Source: Dimargaris cristalligena (Eukaryota; Kickxellomycota; Dimargaritomycetes; Dimargaritales; Dimargaritaceae). From it: a stretch of DNA of 64,000 nt. Numbering within the stretch: the stretch's first letter is position 1; the number at the start of each line of letters is the position of its first letter. The stretch spans positions 1 through 64,000 of the forward strand of contig JANBQC010000007.1 of assembly GCA_027576995.1 (NCBI GenBank). The letters are read 5' to 3'. This document shows positions 1-11,549 of the stretch, piece after piece. The position numbers were made by a program, and so were the translations under genes. The notes under the pieces are model-generated. The model was not told the DNA's origin. It was given only the letters and a program-made list of their open reading frames with translations, and ran no database searches.

Positions 1-1375
1 CGTATATTACTGTTTATCTCTTTTTTTCTAAAACATGATTCAGCTGTCCATGTACTTTCTCGAACTTTAGCCACGGGGCCAATTGGTCCCGGCTGCAATA
101 ATCGTTTTCCCAAGTCGTCGTATGTTATTAAAGTCAATTCTCATTTATGAAACGTCTACGGATAGTAGCATAGGTCACTTTGTTGAAAAATATGTCCCGG
201 TGGGTATGTTATTTTCTCCTGTTTCCGAACGTGTTAATTTATTAAGCTACACTGAGTCCGTTGATTTTAGCCACTCCGAATGTTCCCTGCCGAATATCGT
301 ATTCAATAAAGCTGGCCACCTAGAGATACCTACCAACTTTTAGCTACTTTTCTCCCCTATATACAATTTTATTGATAATCCTTTAGTACCTCCAACAGTA
401 AATATTTCCTTAAGTAACTTAATATAATATCAAACGAAGTAAAAAACCACACGTAGAATGGGTTAGTTTTATAGTACTAGATAAGATAAAATATATGGGT
501 TCACTGGTTTCCCGAATATGGGATTGTTAACCAAAGATATATGATTAGTGAGATGGGAGAAATATATTTCTAATATTTTGTAAATTATTACAATATAATA
601 GTTGTGGAATTTCATAATACAGGACTTAAAAATGCCGATGTATACTTAATAGACCGCCAGAATGGGAGACTCTAACCCACAAAAAGATAAATCAGATTAG
701 ACATTGTCCACGAACCTTCGCTCACCATAAAATTAAGTAATTCACCATTATTGAGACAATTATTACTGGAATTTATTCCAAAAAATATCAGCCAGTCCGA
801 TAGCTATGTTTGATTAATCCCCTATACATAATTCACACCAGTTCGCTTCCACTACTGCTACCATTTAATAGTTATATTCTCTTGCCAAGCTTACATTTGG
901 GAAAGTAGTTAGAAGTGTTTCATTTAAATAAGTGGGACAATCCTGCACCATTAAATATTTCTGGTATATGCCCTACCAATTCAATGACAGCCCTCTAACA
1001 AACCTTTTGACTACTTGCTAGGTCCCGTTAACTATCTACGAGTGCGTCGGATTTTTTGAATCATCAATTTAACTATTCCCACCGTATTATTAACATCCTC
1101 ATTTTTCTCCATTTTCAGTGACCGTCAATCTGTCTCCACCCTACTATGTATAACTAATACACACCAGTGCACAGTCATTCATCACTAGGGATAGCCCTCA
1201 ACTTCGAATTTTCCAGTTATCGAGTAGATAGTATTGCTACTTTATTGTCATAATTTTAAAATCAAAGAGATTTAACGACGAGATTTTCAAAGAAAAAAAG
1301 TAAATTGCAGCCGGCAGTAGCTAAACCAGGAGCGCCCCAACCAGCGTTTGGTGATGTAAAAGGAAGTCCGGATAG
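1..1375. other. AT-rich spacer, no gene seen
   Basis: AT-rich DNA without a convincing gene. The only longish frame (83-343, plus) has neither coding-type composition nor a signal peptide or domain. The 3' end of the secreted-protein gene on the minus strand lies at the right edge. Confidence 0.6.
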
Positions 1376-1819
1376 TTATTTAGTATGCCAGCCATTTTGG
1401 TACAGGTCAGTAGCGTAATGTTTAACGCGGGGTAAAATTCCAAATGGATTAGACAGCTTAGTAGCGGCACTGGTGCTATTGCCACCACCACCACCACCTC
1501 CTCCTCCTCCACTACCACCATGCCCCGCACCGTGCCCACCCCTACGTTTTTCAAATTGATTTGAATTTTCCCCCTCTACATTATTTACGGCGTCGATGTA
1601 GGGCGAGGAATGCTTAATTTCGGGCCAATTGGCCTCGCTGACATTGTCGAATTTGATAGGATTGGCCCTTGTCGAGTATTCAGTTGATTGAGAAGAGGCG
1701 AGTCCGCCAGATTGAGAGGTACCGAGGGAGGTCATGGTGGGCAGGAAATCAACGGGCAGGGTTCCGGCGGACACCAACTGCACGGTGGCGTAGGTAAACA
1801 GGGCGACCGTGAACTTCAT
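1376..1819 (-). CDS. Small secreted Gly/His-rich protein with possible Kex2 site (147 aa)
   Basis: Predicted secreted protein of unknown function. I start it at the ATG at 1819 rather than at the upstream in-frame ATG (1951), because the 1819 start gives a clean signal peptide: MKFTVALF, a hydrophobic core, then VSA before the likely cut at residues 18/19. The upstream 44 codons translate a (GA)n leader and look like 5' UTR. The mature part is Ser/Thr-rich, then has a dibasic FEKR site, typical of Kex2 processing, followed by a Gly/His stretch with about ten consecutive Gly. The C-terminal 35 residues are less biased. A TATA box lies 193 bp upstream. No family recognised. It could be a cell-wall or processed-peptide precursor; that is inference. 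Confidence 0.7.
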   Translation of the reverse strand: MKFTVALFTYATVQLVSAGTLPVDFLPTMTSLGTSQSGGLASSQSTEYSTRANPIKFDNVSEANWPEIKHSSPYIDAVNNVEGENSNQFEKRRGGHGAGHGGSGGGGGGGGGGNSTSAATKLSNPFGILPRVKHYATDLYQNGWHTK

Positions 1820-1890
1820 GGTGAACTGGCTTAGAACAGAGGTGGAAAGAGTGGCCTGGGTAGAACAGGGTAAACGGCGGGCTGAGTATG

Positions 1891-1900
<10 letters not shown>

Positions 1901-1926
<26 letters not shown>
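1901..1926. repeat. (GA)13 microsatellite in the 5' leader
   Basis: A perfect GA dinucleotide tract on the plus strand, read as a CT tract in the presumed 5' UTR of the secreted-protein gene on the minus strand. It lies between the TATA box and the chosen ATG. Pyrimidine-rich leaders recur upstream of other genes in this window. Confidence 0.9.
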
Positions 1927-2011
1927 AAGTTGGAAATGTCCTCAGTGACAAACAGTTGAAGAGATGTGATGGTAATAGGGCTTGACTTTAACAGGAAACT
2001 AGCCACCGGGG

Positions 2012-2019
2012 TATTTATA
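2012..2019 (-). promoter_or_regulatory. TATA box (TATAAATA)
   Basis: TATAAATA read on the minus strand, 193 bp upstream of the ATG at 1819. The same octamer precedes several other genes here (6522, 10430, 47359 and 49791 on the plus strand). Confidence 0.6.
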
Positions 2020-5000
2020 ATGTTAGATAGATTGCTATATTGGCGAATTTACTTCGGACCTCCCCCGCCCTATTTTTCGCTGCATAGGGCGTGGCCTGCT
2101 GTATTACAGCCGCCCCGACACTAGAAGCCTTCAGTGTCGAGGGCGGTTAATCAAATGCCCTAAATGAATCCTAACTAGTTTAGCAGGCCCCATCGCTCTT
2201 AAAGAATAATTGGTCTGACTCTACCCATGTTGGTTACACGGCTATTAACCGAATACTCTGGTGTACGTGGGTGGTGTAGGGATAGTACGAGAGGAAACGT
2301 CGGTCCTCTAGCGGGATCCAAAATATATTCATGGATTAGCCACCAATTGGCTCTATAGCGAAAGGGGAAATGGGCCACCGCCGTGGTACAAAGGGGTTGG
2401 GGTAAGCGATTGTACGGATACTGTAAGTCTTTTCTTTAAATGCCAGTTTAAATTTAACTATAGTCTATTTATCGCCCAGCAACTGTCCAGTATTAGGCAA
2501 GAGATTGGAAATATGCGAGACTTGTCTCCTCCCTCCACTATAATGTTGACTTTTGTTTTTACTACAGGAAATTGCTACAGCACGAGAAGTATCACTCAAT
2601 AAACCTAACGTACTTCGCGCTTAAAGAGAGGTGCCATCATTAGTTCAGCTACTCACATAGTAACCTGACTCTATTTTCCTTTGACTTTTTCTGCCATTGG
2701 AATGCGGAAAGTGCAGCCAATGGCCATTTGAGAAGGGATAGGGCGGTTGGTTACATAATGGATATTCTTTGATGCAGTGGCGGTGGTCCCTGTATCACCA
2801 TAAACAGGTAGTGGTCCTCATGAGCATCCCTCCATACTCAACTCAAAACTGCATTCCCCAACCAATGGTATATAGTAACTGGGGCGTATAAAAATACTCT
2901 AGCAACTGCTAACGTTCCAAAATAGAGGTTTCCCCCTCCCCTCACTTTGCCAAAGCAGCGGCCATTAGAAGTACCCTGCGAGTGACAAGCGTAGTACTCG
3001 GGAGGCTCATATCCCTTGCAGCATGACTATACTCCAAGCCATGGTCGTTGGGGGAGGGAGGGTGAGGTCGTGGATTTCAGGTTTGTAGGGAAGCAAAGGT
3101 ATTAGGTTGACTACAAAGCCACCACCTGGCTGTTAGAAGAAGGATGAGGCACTTTAGAGACTCGAGCTAGGTTGAAATTTATGGAATGTCGAGAGGGGAA
3201 TTGCAGATATCTCTATGCCGCAATGAAAACCAAAGATACCGTGCCCTATAGGAAAATTCCTCTCTGCAGGGTCCGGCTATTATCATTATCCGACAGGCAA
3301 CAGTGTCTGTAAGCTCAATTTGGCCACAATCATTGGGGATATGCCTTTTTTGGGGGGGGGGATGGATACGCCTCGATTGGGCTAACAGTAAGCCAGTTTT
3401 TTGGGGCATAGAGGTAAAGCAAATTGCCAGGGCCGCATTGGTAATATTGAGGAAATGTAATGGAATGGCCGGGGTGTATTGGATTACTACCCTTGCCCAT
3501 GGCGATAGGTGAAAGTCCTGGGCTTCTAGATTAGGTTGGCAGTCGCCTTAAAAATCTGATATGGTAAACATGGGTCGAGGTTTCCCGTTGTGTTTATACC
3601 AGTAGTTTATTTCTAGGGAAGAGGGCACTGCCGACTGTTTCAGTGAAAGAATGCTCAGTCAATTAGGCGGGCTGGAATTAATGGATATTCAGGTCGATGG
3701 CAGTCGCCATTTGGTCCAATTCTATACTGGAATGTATTTTATGTAGCCATGCATATAATGCCAAATTTAGTACCAAAATGGATAAGTGTTTTACACTTAA
3801 TGAACAAGCGTCCATTTGGGCTTTAGTAAATATGTTCTAGTCTCACAACTCATAAGTATTGCGGACTATTCCCTTGGAGTTTGTAGGGTTGAATGGGGTT
3901 TGGGCTTTCTTCACATTAGGTGCTGAACAATAGAATTCACACCTATAGTTCTCAACTACATGTGCATTAGACTACACAGTCAACCTAGTATACATATTTT
4001 ATAAAATTTTTATACCAGTTTTCCATCAAATACCAATAAATATATAAGGGTTTATTCCAGAACAGCTATACTACCAATTTGTATAGAGCCATTAAATATA
4101 TGTGCCCAAATATGATGAAGACAATTGTGATGATGGAACATGTAGGTCAATAGAGCAACTCTTCTGCAACAATATCCGGGTAGGTTCACTCAGTACAATG
4201 GATGTAGTGCCACCTGGTGAATCACAATTGATTGTTTACAATAGACACTAATGATTAATTGAATAAATCTATGTTTGGCTTTTTAAGTAACAAATTGAAA
4301 ATGTAGGTTAATAAACTAATCAATTGTAAGCTGGGTGGGATATTTATAAACTCAAACTACCAGTAAATTTGTCCAGTGGTAATACAATAGAATGCTATGG
4401 AATATGAAAGAGGTCAGTTGGAGTCCATTGGGATCCAGAGGACTCTGGTAGAAAGGGACAAATAGTCAGATCTATACTGGAGTATAAGGAGCAGAGCTTA
4501 ATAGTAGCAACTAGGGGGATAAGCTAGGTAATCCCTGTGGTAATAAGTGTTGCCATGGGAAGGTGATATGTTTTACTGAGGCCCAATTAAGTGGGAGTAG
4601 CTTATGTAAGTCAGATTAGCTTATATGATAAGCACTAACCTGAAAACTGTGCTCCAACCCTTAAACCATATACTATACTATATTAGCAGTGGGGATACAC
4701 CCCAATATGTCCATAGCCTTAGTTAAGCAACTGGAACCACTTGCCATAGCCACACACTCCCATTTACAAGGGGGGTGAGTTATAATTAGGTGGGTCTTAC
4801 CAAGCCCTGCATGCCAACCTATTGATACCAGCATTTGTCCACTATCATCTCATATAAATTTTCAGTAAACAGAACCTGGGTTCTCTTATTGTCTATATCA
4901 CTGAAAGCCCATTAGTTTTCATGAGCACTACAAATTAGTGGCATACTTTGTTTAGCTGTTCCATAAAATCATTACACAGTATCTATATATATATATAAAT

Positions 5001-6521
5001 GGCTTATTGCCCAGGTTAACCACTCTTAGTCCATCAAGAGTCCCAAAGATAGGTTTCTAACAGTAGGTGGGGCTTAGACTTGGCCAAGTGGCTACTAGTG
5101 TTAGGATGGGGGCATAGTACTAACAAATAAATGACAGATGCAGGTAAATGCCAGGGACATGCAGCAGGCACACTTACTAGTTAGTATAAGGGGGAATGAG
5201 TGTATATAGAGTTTATTAGGGTAAAGTAAGGGATAGGAATAAGCTAAGGTTTGAACCAGTCCCAGGAGGACCTGGTTATATATATGTGGGGATGGCTCCA
5301 GAGGGAGGTCCCAAGGGAAATACTACTAAGACTAAGGTATGGAAGTAAAGAATCCGACTGGACAACTTTGCATTGGGAAGACTCTCATGGGAACTGGAAG
5401 AGTCTTGGATCAGTAAGTTGAGTGTTTGGGGTATGAAGCATTGGGGTCAAATGGGTGGGGTTATAAAAGGTGACCCCATAGTACCAGGGGTGACTATGTG
5501 AGGGTTAATATGGCACTATAAGGCCTAATAAGGACAGGCAATTATTAGGTCCAGATTAAGTCAGATTAGGAGGGCCAACACGGCTCAAGGACTAAATGTC
5601 TGGTCCTCCACCAGATACTATGTGCTAGCAGGGGAAAATGAGATTGAATGGCACAAGGTTTATTACTATAGCAGTGTTATAAAAAGGTACCTCTCCAAGC
5701 CAGAGGGTGGTAAAAGTTGCTGGTTTTGATAACAGATGGATTCAAATGCACCTGTCTCACTGGATATTGCACTGACTACTCTATTGTTTGGTAACCAGTT
5801 ATGATATCATTATACCCCCACTTTAAACTGTGAGACGGGATGGATGAAGACACTGAATTAGCCCGTACTCAAGTAAAATATAAGATGTAGCACTAAATTT
5901 GAATGTTTTATTATGGTTGGGTTTCGTTTTCCATGCCACACACTCCGCTTAGTCGAAATATACTAGCTGGTATAATCTTAAATATCCCTCCTTTTATTTT
6001 TTCCAAGAGGGAACGAGTATCTAAGCGAAGGGGTGTGGAATAAAGCCTCCGCTAACTAGTGCAAGGTACTATTGGCTGGCATTCATTCAAAGTAGGGGGG
6101 GATCCCAACCCATTCACCTCCCACTATGGCTAACGGTGGCTAATAATTAAGCCGCCCTGGGTTCTACACCATTTTAATACGTACTTGTTCTCATTTTAAG
6201 GGAAGGTGCCACTCTACTACGGTCTACAAAATGGTCACTCTATTTTATTAATTTACCTCTACCCGATCCTTCAAGGGTATCCATTATGGTTATATCCGTA
6301 CAAAAATGATCCTTAAAGCTATCTGAAACCGTAACCGGGTCGGGAATCGGGTCCTTATTGGATACTATTATATAGACCCGATCCAAGTTTTCTAAAACAG
6401 TGATAGGCTGTTGACCCTGTCTGTCCACCGAAGGGTAGCCCTGCGAAAAGCCCCTATTCCATCGCCCCCTCGTTTTGACCAGTCAATAGCGGTACTAGGT
6501 GTATTGCACTACACACTAAAG
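2020..6521. other. 4.5-kb spacer, no gene supported
   Basis: No gene can be supported. Roughly 3.6-5.9 kb is AT-rich, low-complexity-like sequence with short tandem AT tracts (for example near 4985-4998). A nine-base G run lies at 3353-3361. Frames at 3179-3409, 3303-3512 and 6240-6428 have no start context, domain or coding bias. It may hold decayed mobile DNA, but I see no terminal repeats. Confidence 0.5.
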
Positions 6522-6529
6522 TATAAATA
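6522..6529 (+). promoter_or_regulatory. TATA box (TATAAATA)
   Basis: TATAAATA, 246 bp upstream of the ATG at 6775 of the secreted 383-aa protein gene. The leader between them is pyrimidine-rich. The distance is long, so a closer start signal cannot be excluded. Confidence 0.5.
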
Positions 6530-6774
6530 CCTGCCCGGTTTGTCCAACCTTTGCAGTCCCATATTTTTCTTTGCAATCGTCCTAACCTGTTTCCCAGTTA
6601 TTTGTATGTGAATTACCACTTCACTGTCACGCCCCGCTGAATTATTATTTTTATCGCCGGTTTCTTATACCACTGTTGCTCAACGCTTTGTGTGGTTAAC
6701 CTTGCTCTATTGCCCCACCCATTCCTTTAACTTTACTTTCGCCTTCCCCGCCGACCAGCTTCCCTATCCACACT

Positions 6775-8154
6775 ATGAAGCTGACCACCACCGCCTTCAA
6801 ACTTGCTCTGGCCGCTGTCATGATTTCATGTGTCTCCAACCACCACGCCCTCGGAGAACCCCTTCCGGGACTATTTGGCCTTGGTAGGGACAAGCCCGCT
6901 GTGAATGTAAGTACCGACCATCGAATGAAGTAGTTGCATCTATCCAATGGGTGCCATGGCCAACCTTCGACTATAACGAGCCAGCGGACCGGTGTTGATT
7001 TCAGGTTTTATTAAATGAGCAATAGACAAATCATCTGCTATGTGGATTAATGTAGTACTAGATTATGTGCAAGCCGTATACTTATACTTTAATAATGTGT
7101 GTATTCTAATCTGCCCCATTGCTTTATTATTTAGGCCCCATTCACGTTGGAAGGGTTCGCCAGTGATATATCCAACCTGCTTGATTCTTATGACCAACCC
7201 AAGTTGGTAAAAAAATTCTGGGAAAAATTTGCCTTGGACTGGTTCACGGCGGCTCCCTTGGAAACTTGGGACACTGCGCTCGATCGGATTGCTGGGAAAG
7301 GCGACCCTTCCTATGAGAAGCTAGTCGGCTCTAGACGGAGTAACCAGCCAAGCGACATTCCTAATAACCAAGGTGAAGTATATTCTAAATTTCTGAAGGA
7401 TAACGGCAGTCCACAGTCGTCGATGGGGTCGCACATAAGTATCGACATGGGCCAACTATCGCCTGAAGTTCTCAAATCCCGGTTTCCATTAGTGGCCAGT
7501 GTCAACTCTGAAATTCTGGCCAACCTGTTTGAAATAACGATCATGGCATATTTTCAGAGTAATGACCTAGCGGCCATGTACATGCCTGACCCGTCTAGTG
7601 GGCTCAATCTGAAGAACGGTCGGGCCTTTCTGCCCCTAAACGAAGTTCTACCTGAACTGGTCAAACGCGTGAGTATCGGCTCTATCTGGAATATATATTA
7701 CACTAGTTATTCGTTAGCAAATAATGATCCCCTTACTGATTTTTGGCAGTCCGCTATTGGATTGGCTATTGAACAAGCGAACAACCGTGCCGTTGCCGAG
7801 AAACTTTTCCCCTTGCTCCGCCAGTATGCCCTCTTTGCTGTAACTGTTGCCGCTACGCACCAAGCTGGTCAGGTCATTCAGTCCATCTGCACCTTGATGA
7901 ACGAGCTAGAAGATTCTGCTCAACCTGAATATGGTATCGCGTTCAAATATCTCCTCGAAGCTCATATAGCACGTACGAATACGTTGGCTCTGCCTATTTC
8001 TGGTAGATTCCTGGATGGTATATACGATTCCCTGGAGCTTATAGATGGCGAGAAGTATGCAGTCGACGAAACCTTGGATGTGTTTAACAATGCCTACTAT
8101 GAACTTAAGGACACTGGAGATTTAATCCAGAAAGTACGCGATATCAACCTCTAA
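6775..8154 (+). CDS. Secreted orphan protein, helical (383 aa, 2 exons)
   Basis: Exons 6775-6906 and 7135-8154. The donor GTAAGT at 6907 and acceptor TTATTTAG ending at 7134 leave phase 0, and CTAAT near 7106 can serve as branch point. Exon 1 codes for a signal peptide (MKLTTTAFKLALAAVMISC, likely cut near HALG-EP) and a short linker; exon 2 supplies the rest. Without this join the main frame would begin at a TTG and lack its secretion signal. The mature protein (about 355 aa) is predicted helical, with alternating hydrophobic segments and no transmembrane segment or known catalytic motif. I recognise no family. Its flavour (long helices, few cysteines) resembles the C-terminal part of the F-box protein at 54.4-56.1 kb, but homology is unproven. 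An effector or secreted structural protein is a guess. Confidence 0.8.
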
Positions 8155-10429
8155 ACCAGTCTCCCGAAATAGGGTCCAGTAAGCGGCCCGGTTCGGCATT
8201 ATTTTACTGGTACATAGCTAGGGACTTGATATTGGCAGAAGCTCGTTAGTGCCATTCATCTCTCTGACTCCACCACTCTAATATTCCGGAAATACCAACT
8301 TAATTACTTAATACCGTTATATATTGGCATAATGACAGAGTCAAAATCGAACGGGAAAACCGGCACGGTTTGTTTTTAAATTACTATTTTTATAGGTATA
8401 GATGATATAAAAACTATGCCAAACAGGATTCTGAAGTATATATAAACTTGCGGTGACAATAATCCACAATTGTTACAATAAAAATACATGTCTCAACAAA
8501 ATCAATGGTTGATGTTTTATAGCCTGTGACCTTGATAATAATGGATATGCAAGTAAACTAATGATTTGAGGAAGTCGACTTAGAAACTGCAGTATCGTTA
8601 ATATGTGAAAAATATGACTTGTCTGTGGGGAGTCAGACCCTATTTTACCACACAGTGCTAATTATGTTTAAATGAAAAAAATAAATAAAGGATATGTATC
8701 ATGTAGCGATCCATAGAATATTGAAGAGAAGGAAAAGGTTTGGTCCTGCTGAATAAATATAGTCCAAGTTTGGTAGGTTAGGATATGCGGATTAAAAATA
8801 CAGCTCCTAACTATTTTCACGCTTCCATTTTTCTCAAAATCCCAAACAACTACATTGGAATTCACTCGTACTTTCCACTGTCAATAAGTAATTGTTTCTG
8901 CTCTTTTAATGGAGGTAACGGTCAAGTGTAGGTACAATTACGAGGAGGGAACGGAAACAGAACCAAACCCAGTTGATGATTGTTGAGGTGTTCAATAAAA
9001 AGCCTGTCCATTGGAGTGGCTTGGGATAAAAACGCAAAGCATAACACGGTGAAATCGGCAGGGTGGTATCAAGGTTTGATAAAGCGAGGTATTTTTGCAC
9101 TATTCATATACACCCCTATGAGTAAGGAACATCACCGACCTACTAGTGGCCATATTCCTCCTAGACACAGTTTCCTTATTTTACAACCCTCCTACACCTT
9201 CTTGGGCCTTTTTACTGTTTAAAATAGAGCTATTTATATTAACCATACGATTATTTGGAACATTACGGTTATATTGAGGCGTATTCCGGCACAATCAGCA
9301 TGGTTTTTTTCTCCATCTATCCGACCCCAAGACATGGAAGCTTACGTTCCGCCACCTTGATGCATTGGTAATAATCTCTCGCCATGCGAAATGCCTATAG
9401 ATCTTGATATAATTTAGCTAGCAATTCTTACTTTGGGGGCAATAGGGCTCATGTACAATGTTGCTCTCTATCCCGGGGCGTTTACTAACCTTATAGCTAC
9501 CTGATTTAGGATACCTATTAATAAACTGGTTGACTGATACTCCCTTCTAAGGATTTTAATCTATGATTCAGCTATATCCGAGTTTTGAATGTACAGACAT
9601 GTGGGAAGGGTTCAGTCCTGCTATATTGCACAATATCTGTCTGATACGACTGATTCTAATAGTTAAAAATAACTATCCCGCCTATTCGGGCATTTGCATA
9701 CTATTCAGAATTCTATATAATTAGGTTGAAATTTCGCCCATGTGTATGTCACTGAATCGATCGCTATTGCAAAATATAATGGAAGGGGACACGTGATTGA
9801 CCCTACGGCTACGTAGGGGAAGATAAGCAAGGCTGGCAACCATTGTCCTTCGCAATACCTGAAATGAATCGATACACCACAGGTCACACTATAGACATAT
9901 CCACGCTGGATCCCTGTCGCTGGGTATTCGCTAAAAATGGGTTCATAGGGGCAGGTTCCCTCCTTTCACATTCTGGTCGGAGGAGTTTCGTCTATACGGT
10001 TACCACCATTCTTCATCGAGGAATAAAGGGCACTAGGGGCGATACTATTATCCGATCGTGCCGTCTTGGACCAGCCCCTGCTCGGATTATCAAAATCCAA
10101 AATTGATATATTCTATGGGGAATCACGATGGCATCAATTATTGGTTAAAGAAAAAATTGATATTAAACACCTAAACCTCGAAAGACAATATGATGTACGA
10201 TTGACCTCGATTTCCCGTGCCAGTTAAGAATGTGGCCAATGAGAATTTTGGCAGTCTATTTTTGCATCAATGGCCCACTTGCACCTACCTTAATGAAATA
10301 TAATAGTATCTAAAATGTAATTTGGAAAAGGCCTTATTGTAATATTTTCGTCCTGCCCGATAATATACCAGCGCATCAGCTCCAGTGGCTATCTGGGCAC
10401 CAGCGATCCACATATTGCCAGGGTGTCTG
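8155..10429. other. 2.3-kb spacer, no gene supported
   Basis: AT-rich DNA between the secreted orphan and the tubby-like gene. Frames at 8980-9222, 9705-9887 and 9843-10106 are short, without domains or signal peptides. No RNA gene seen. Confidence 0.5.
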
Positions 10430-10437
10430 TATAAATA
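10430..10437 (+). promoter_or_regulatory. TATA box (TATAAATA)
   Basis: TATAAATA 131 bp upstream of the ATG in the 7-nt first exon at 10561. It supports starting the tubby-like gene there and not at the ATG at 10719, which directly follows an AT microsatellite. Confidence 0.6.
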
Positions 10438-10560
10438 GCACCGTCTCTGCGGTGACGGAATTTCCCTTACACTCACTTTAAATGCGCAGTGTTTAGCCAT
10501 TATCACATTTAATATTTTTTCTCCCAGCACAAGCAACTATTGTAAACACTTTTAATCACT

Positions 10561-11378
10561 ATGAGCGGTAAGTAATCAGTAATTGGTAGTAGCCCTCGCT
10601 ATTTATACATCTTTAGTATTGTGGTATACTCAGCCTTTCGAAACCGGCATCCATGAAATTTCACACTAGAAATCAATGCTAATTTTTAATATTAATTAAT
10701 TAATATATATATATATATATGTTACAACTGTTCGCAGACCCCAGTGTGTTTGAAGACCCCACCTTTCCGACTGCGGCCAATATATTTTTCCCAAATGATA
10801 ATGCTACTCCAGTGGAGGGTCGAGTCATCAAAACCTTTCACCTGTGGCGAGATAAGCACGGCTCGATGAACAAGAGTTACTATGATAGCGACGGCACCCA
10901 AGCCTACCGAAAGCGTACCGACTTTCTCGGAGCCCGCAAACGTCTTATCAGCGCCAAAACGGATGCGACGGTTTGGGAACAGTGCTGGTTCCAGTATGCC
11001 TTTCTACGCCGGCGTTACTACAATTCCCGGACCAAGTCGATCGCCACCCTCAATATAGACACGGGCCTCCATTTTCCCACTTTCCAGTTCGAGTGGGAAG
11101 GCAAGACCTACACTTGGCAAAACCGCCGACCATTGACCCTCTCGATGCAGTGTTACGAGAAAAACACGGAAAATATGTTGGCGGACTTCCGGGGTGGTCT
11201 CCACTGGAAGCTGGTGGGGCGCCTTCGCCTCTTCTTACCCGGAAAGCCCACCGCCGACCTAGAGGAATTGCTCATGATATGCTTAATCGATATGCTCGAA
11301 ATGCAAATCCTGTTGGGTAAATTCAACTTACCCGAAGAAAATCAGACTAAAGGCGACCTAGGGGCTCAGTCCCAATGA
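10561..11378 (+). CDS. Tubby C-terminal/LURP-like protein (215 aa, 7-nt first exon)
   Basis: Exons 10561-10567 (ATGAGCG) and 10738-11378. The donor is a perfect GTAAGT; the acceptor is TTCGCAG. Joining gives GAC across the junction and the N-terminus MSDPSVFEDPTF; 648 nt in total, in frame. The alternative ATG at 10719 would place an AT microsatellite at the start, so I prefer the spliced model. The body fits the fungal tubby-C-terminal-like fold: strands around FQFEWEGKTYTW, a later MQCYEKN strand, a KLVGRLRLF strand and a closing hydrophobic helix (LEELLMICLIDML). No signal peptide or transmembrane segment. This fold family includes phospholipid-binding proteins; the ligand here is unknown. 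The family call comes from pattern recall, not a search. Confidence 0.7.
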
Positions 11379-11412
11379 TCCTACTGACTAGGCTCATTTA
11401 AATGGTGCCGTA

Positions 11413-11549
11413 GAAATCTGGCGAAGAGTGTGTGGGAGGGGGAGGGGATGAATCGGAGGGGCATGGGTAGGGGTAGGGCCGGGTAAGATATAAATATTGG
11501 CTACTGGTGGCCTTTATCCCCTCCCCCTATTTTCCGTATGCCAGATTTC
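11413..11549. repeat. Imperfect inverted repeat downstream of the tubby-like gene
   Basis: Two outer 10-bp blocks (GAAATCTGGC at 11413-11422 and its complement at 11540-11549) and two inner 13-bp blocks (AGGGGGAGGGGAT at 11437-11449 and its complement at 11516-11528) are perfectly complementary; the sequence between each outer and inner block differs. The loop is about 66 bp and contains TATAAATA. It starts 35 bp after the stop codon of the tubby-like gene. It could be a small non-autonomous element or a transcript-end hairpin. Confidence 0.7.

Noticed and set aside
10719..10737. ATG at 10719 as start of the tubby-like protein
   Set aside because: It follows an AT microsatellite directly; the spliced start at 10561 has a TATA box and a perfect donor. 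It is retained only as an alternative.
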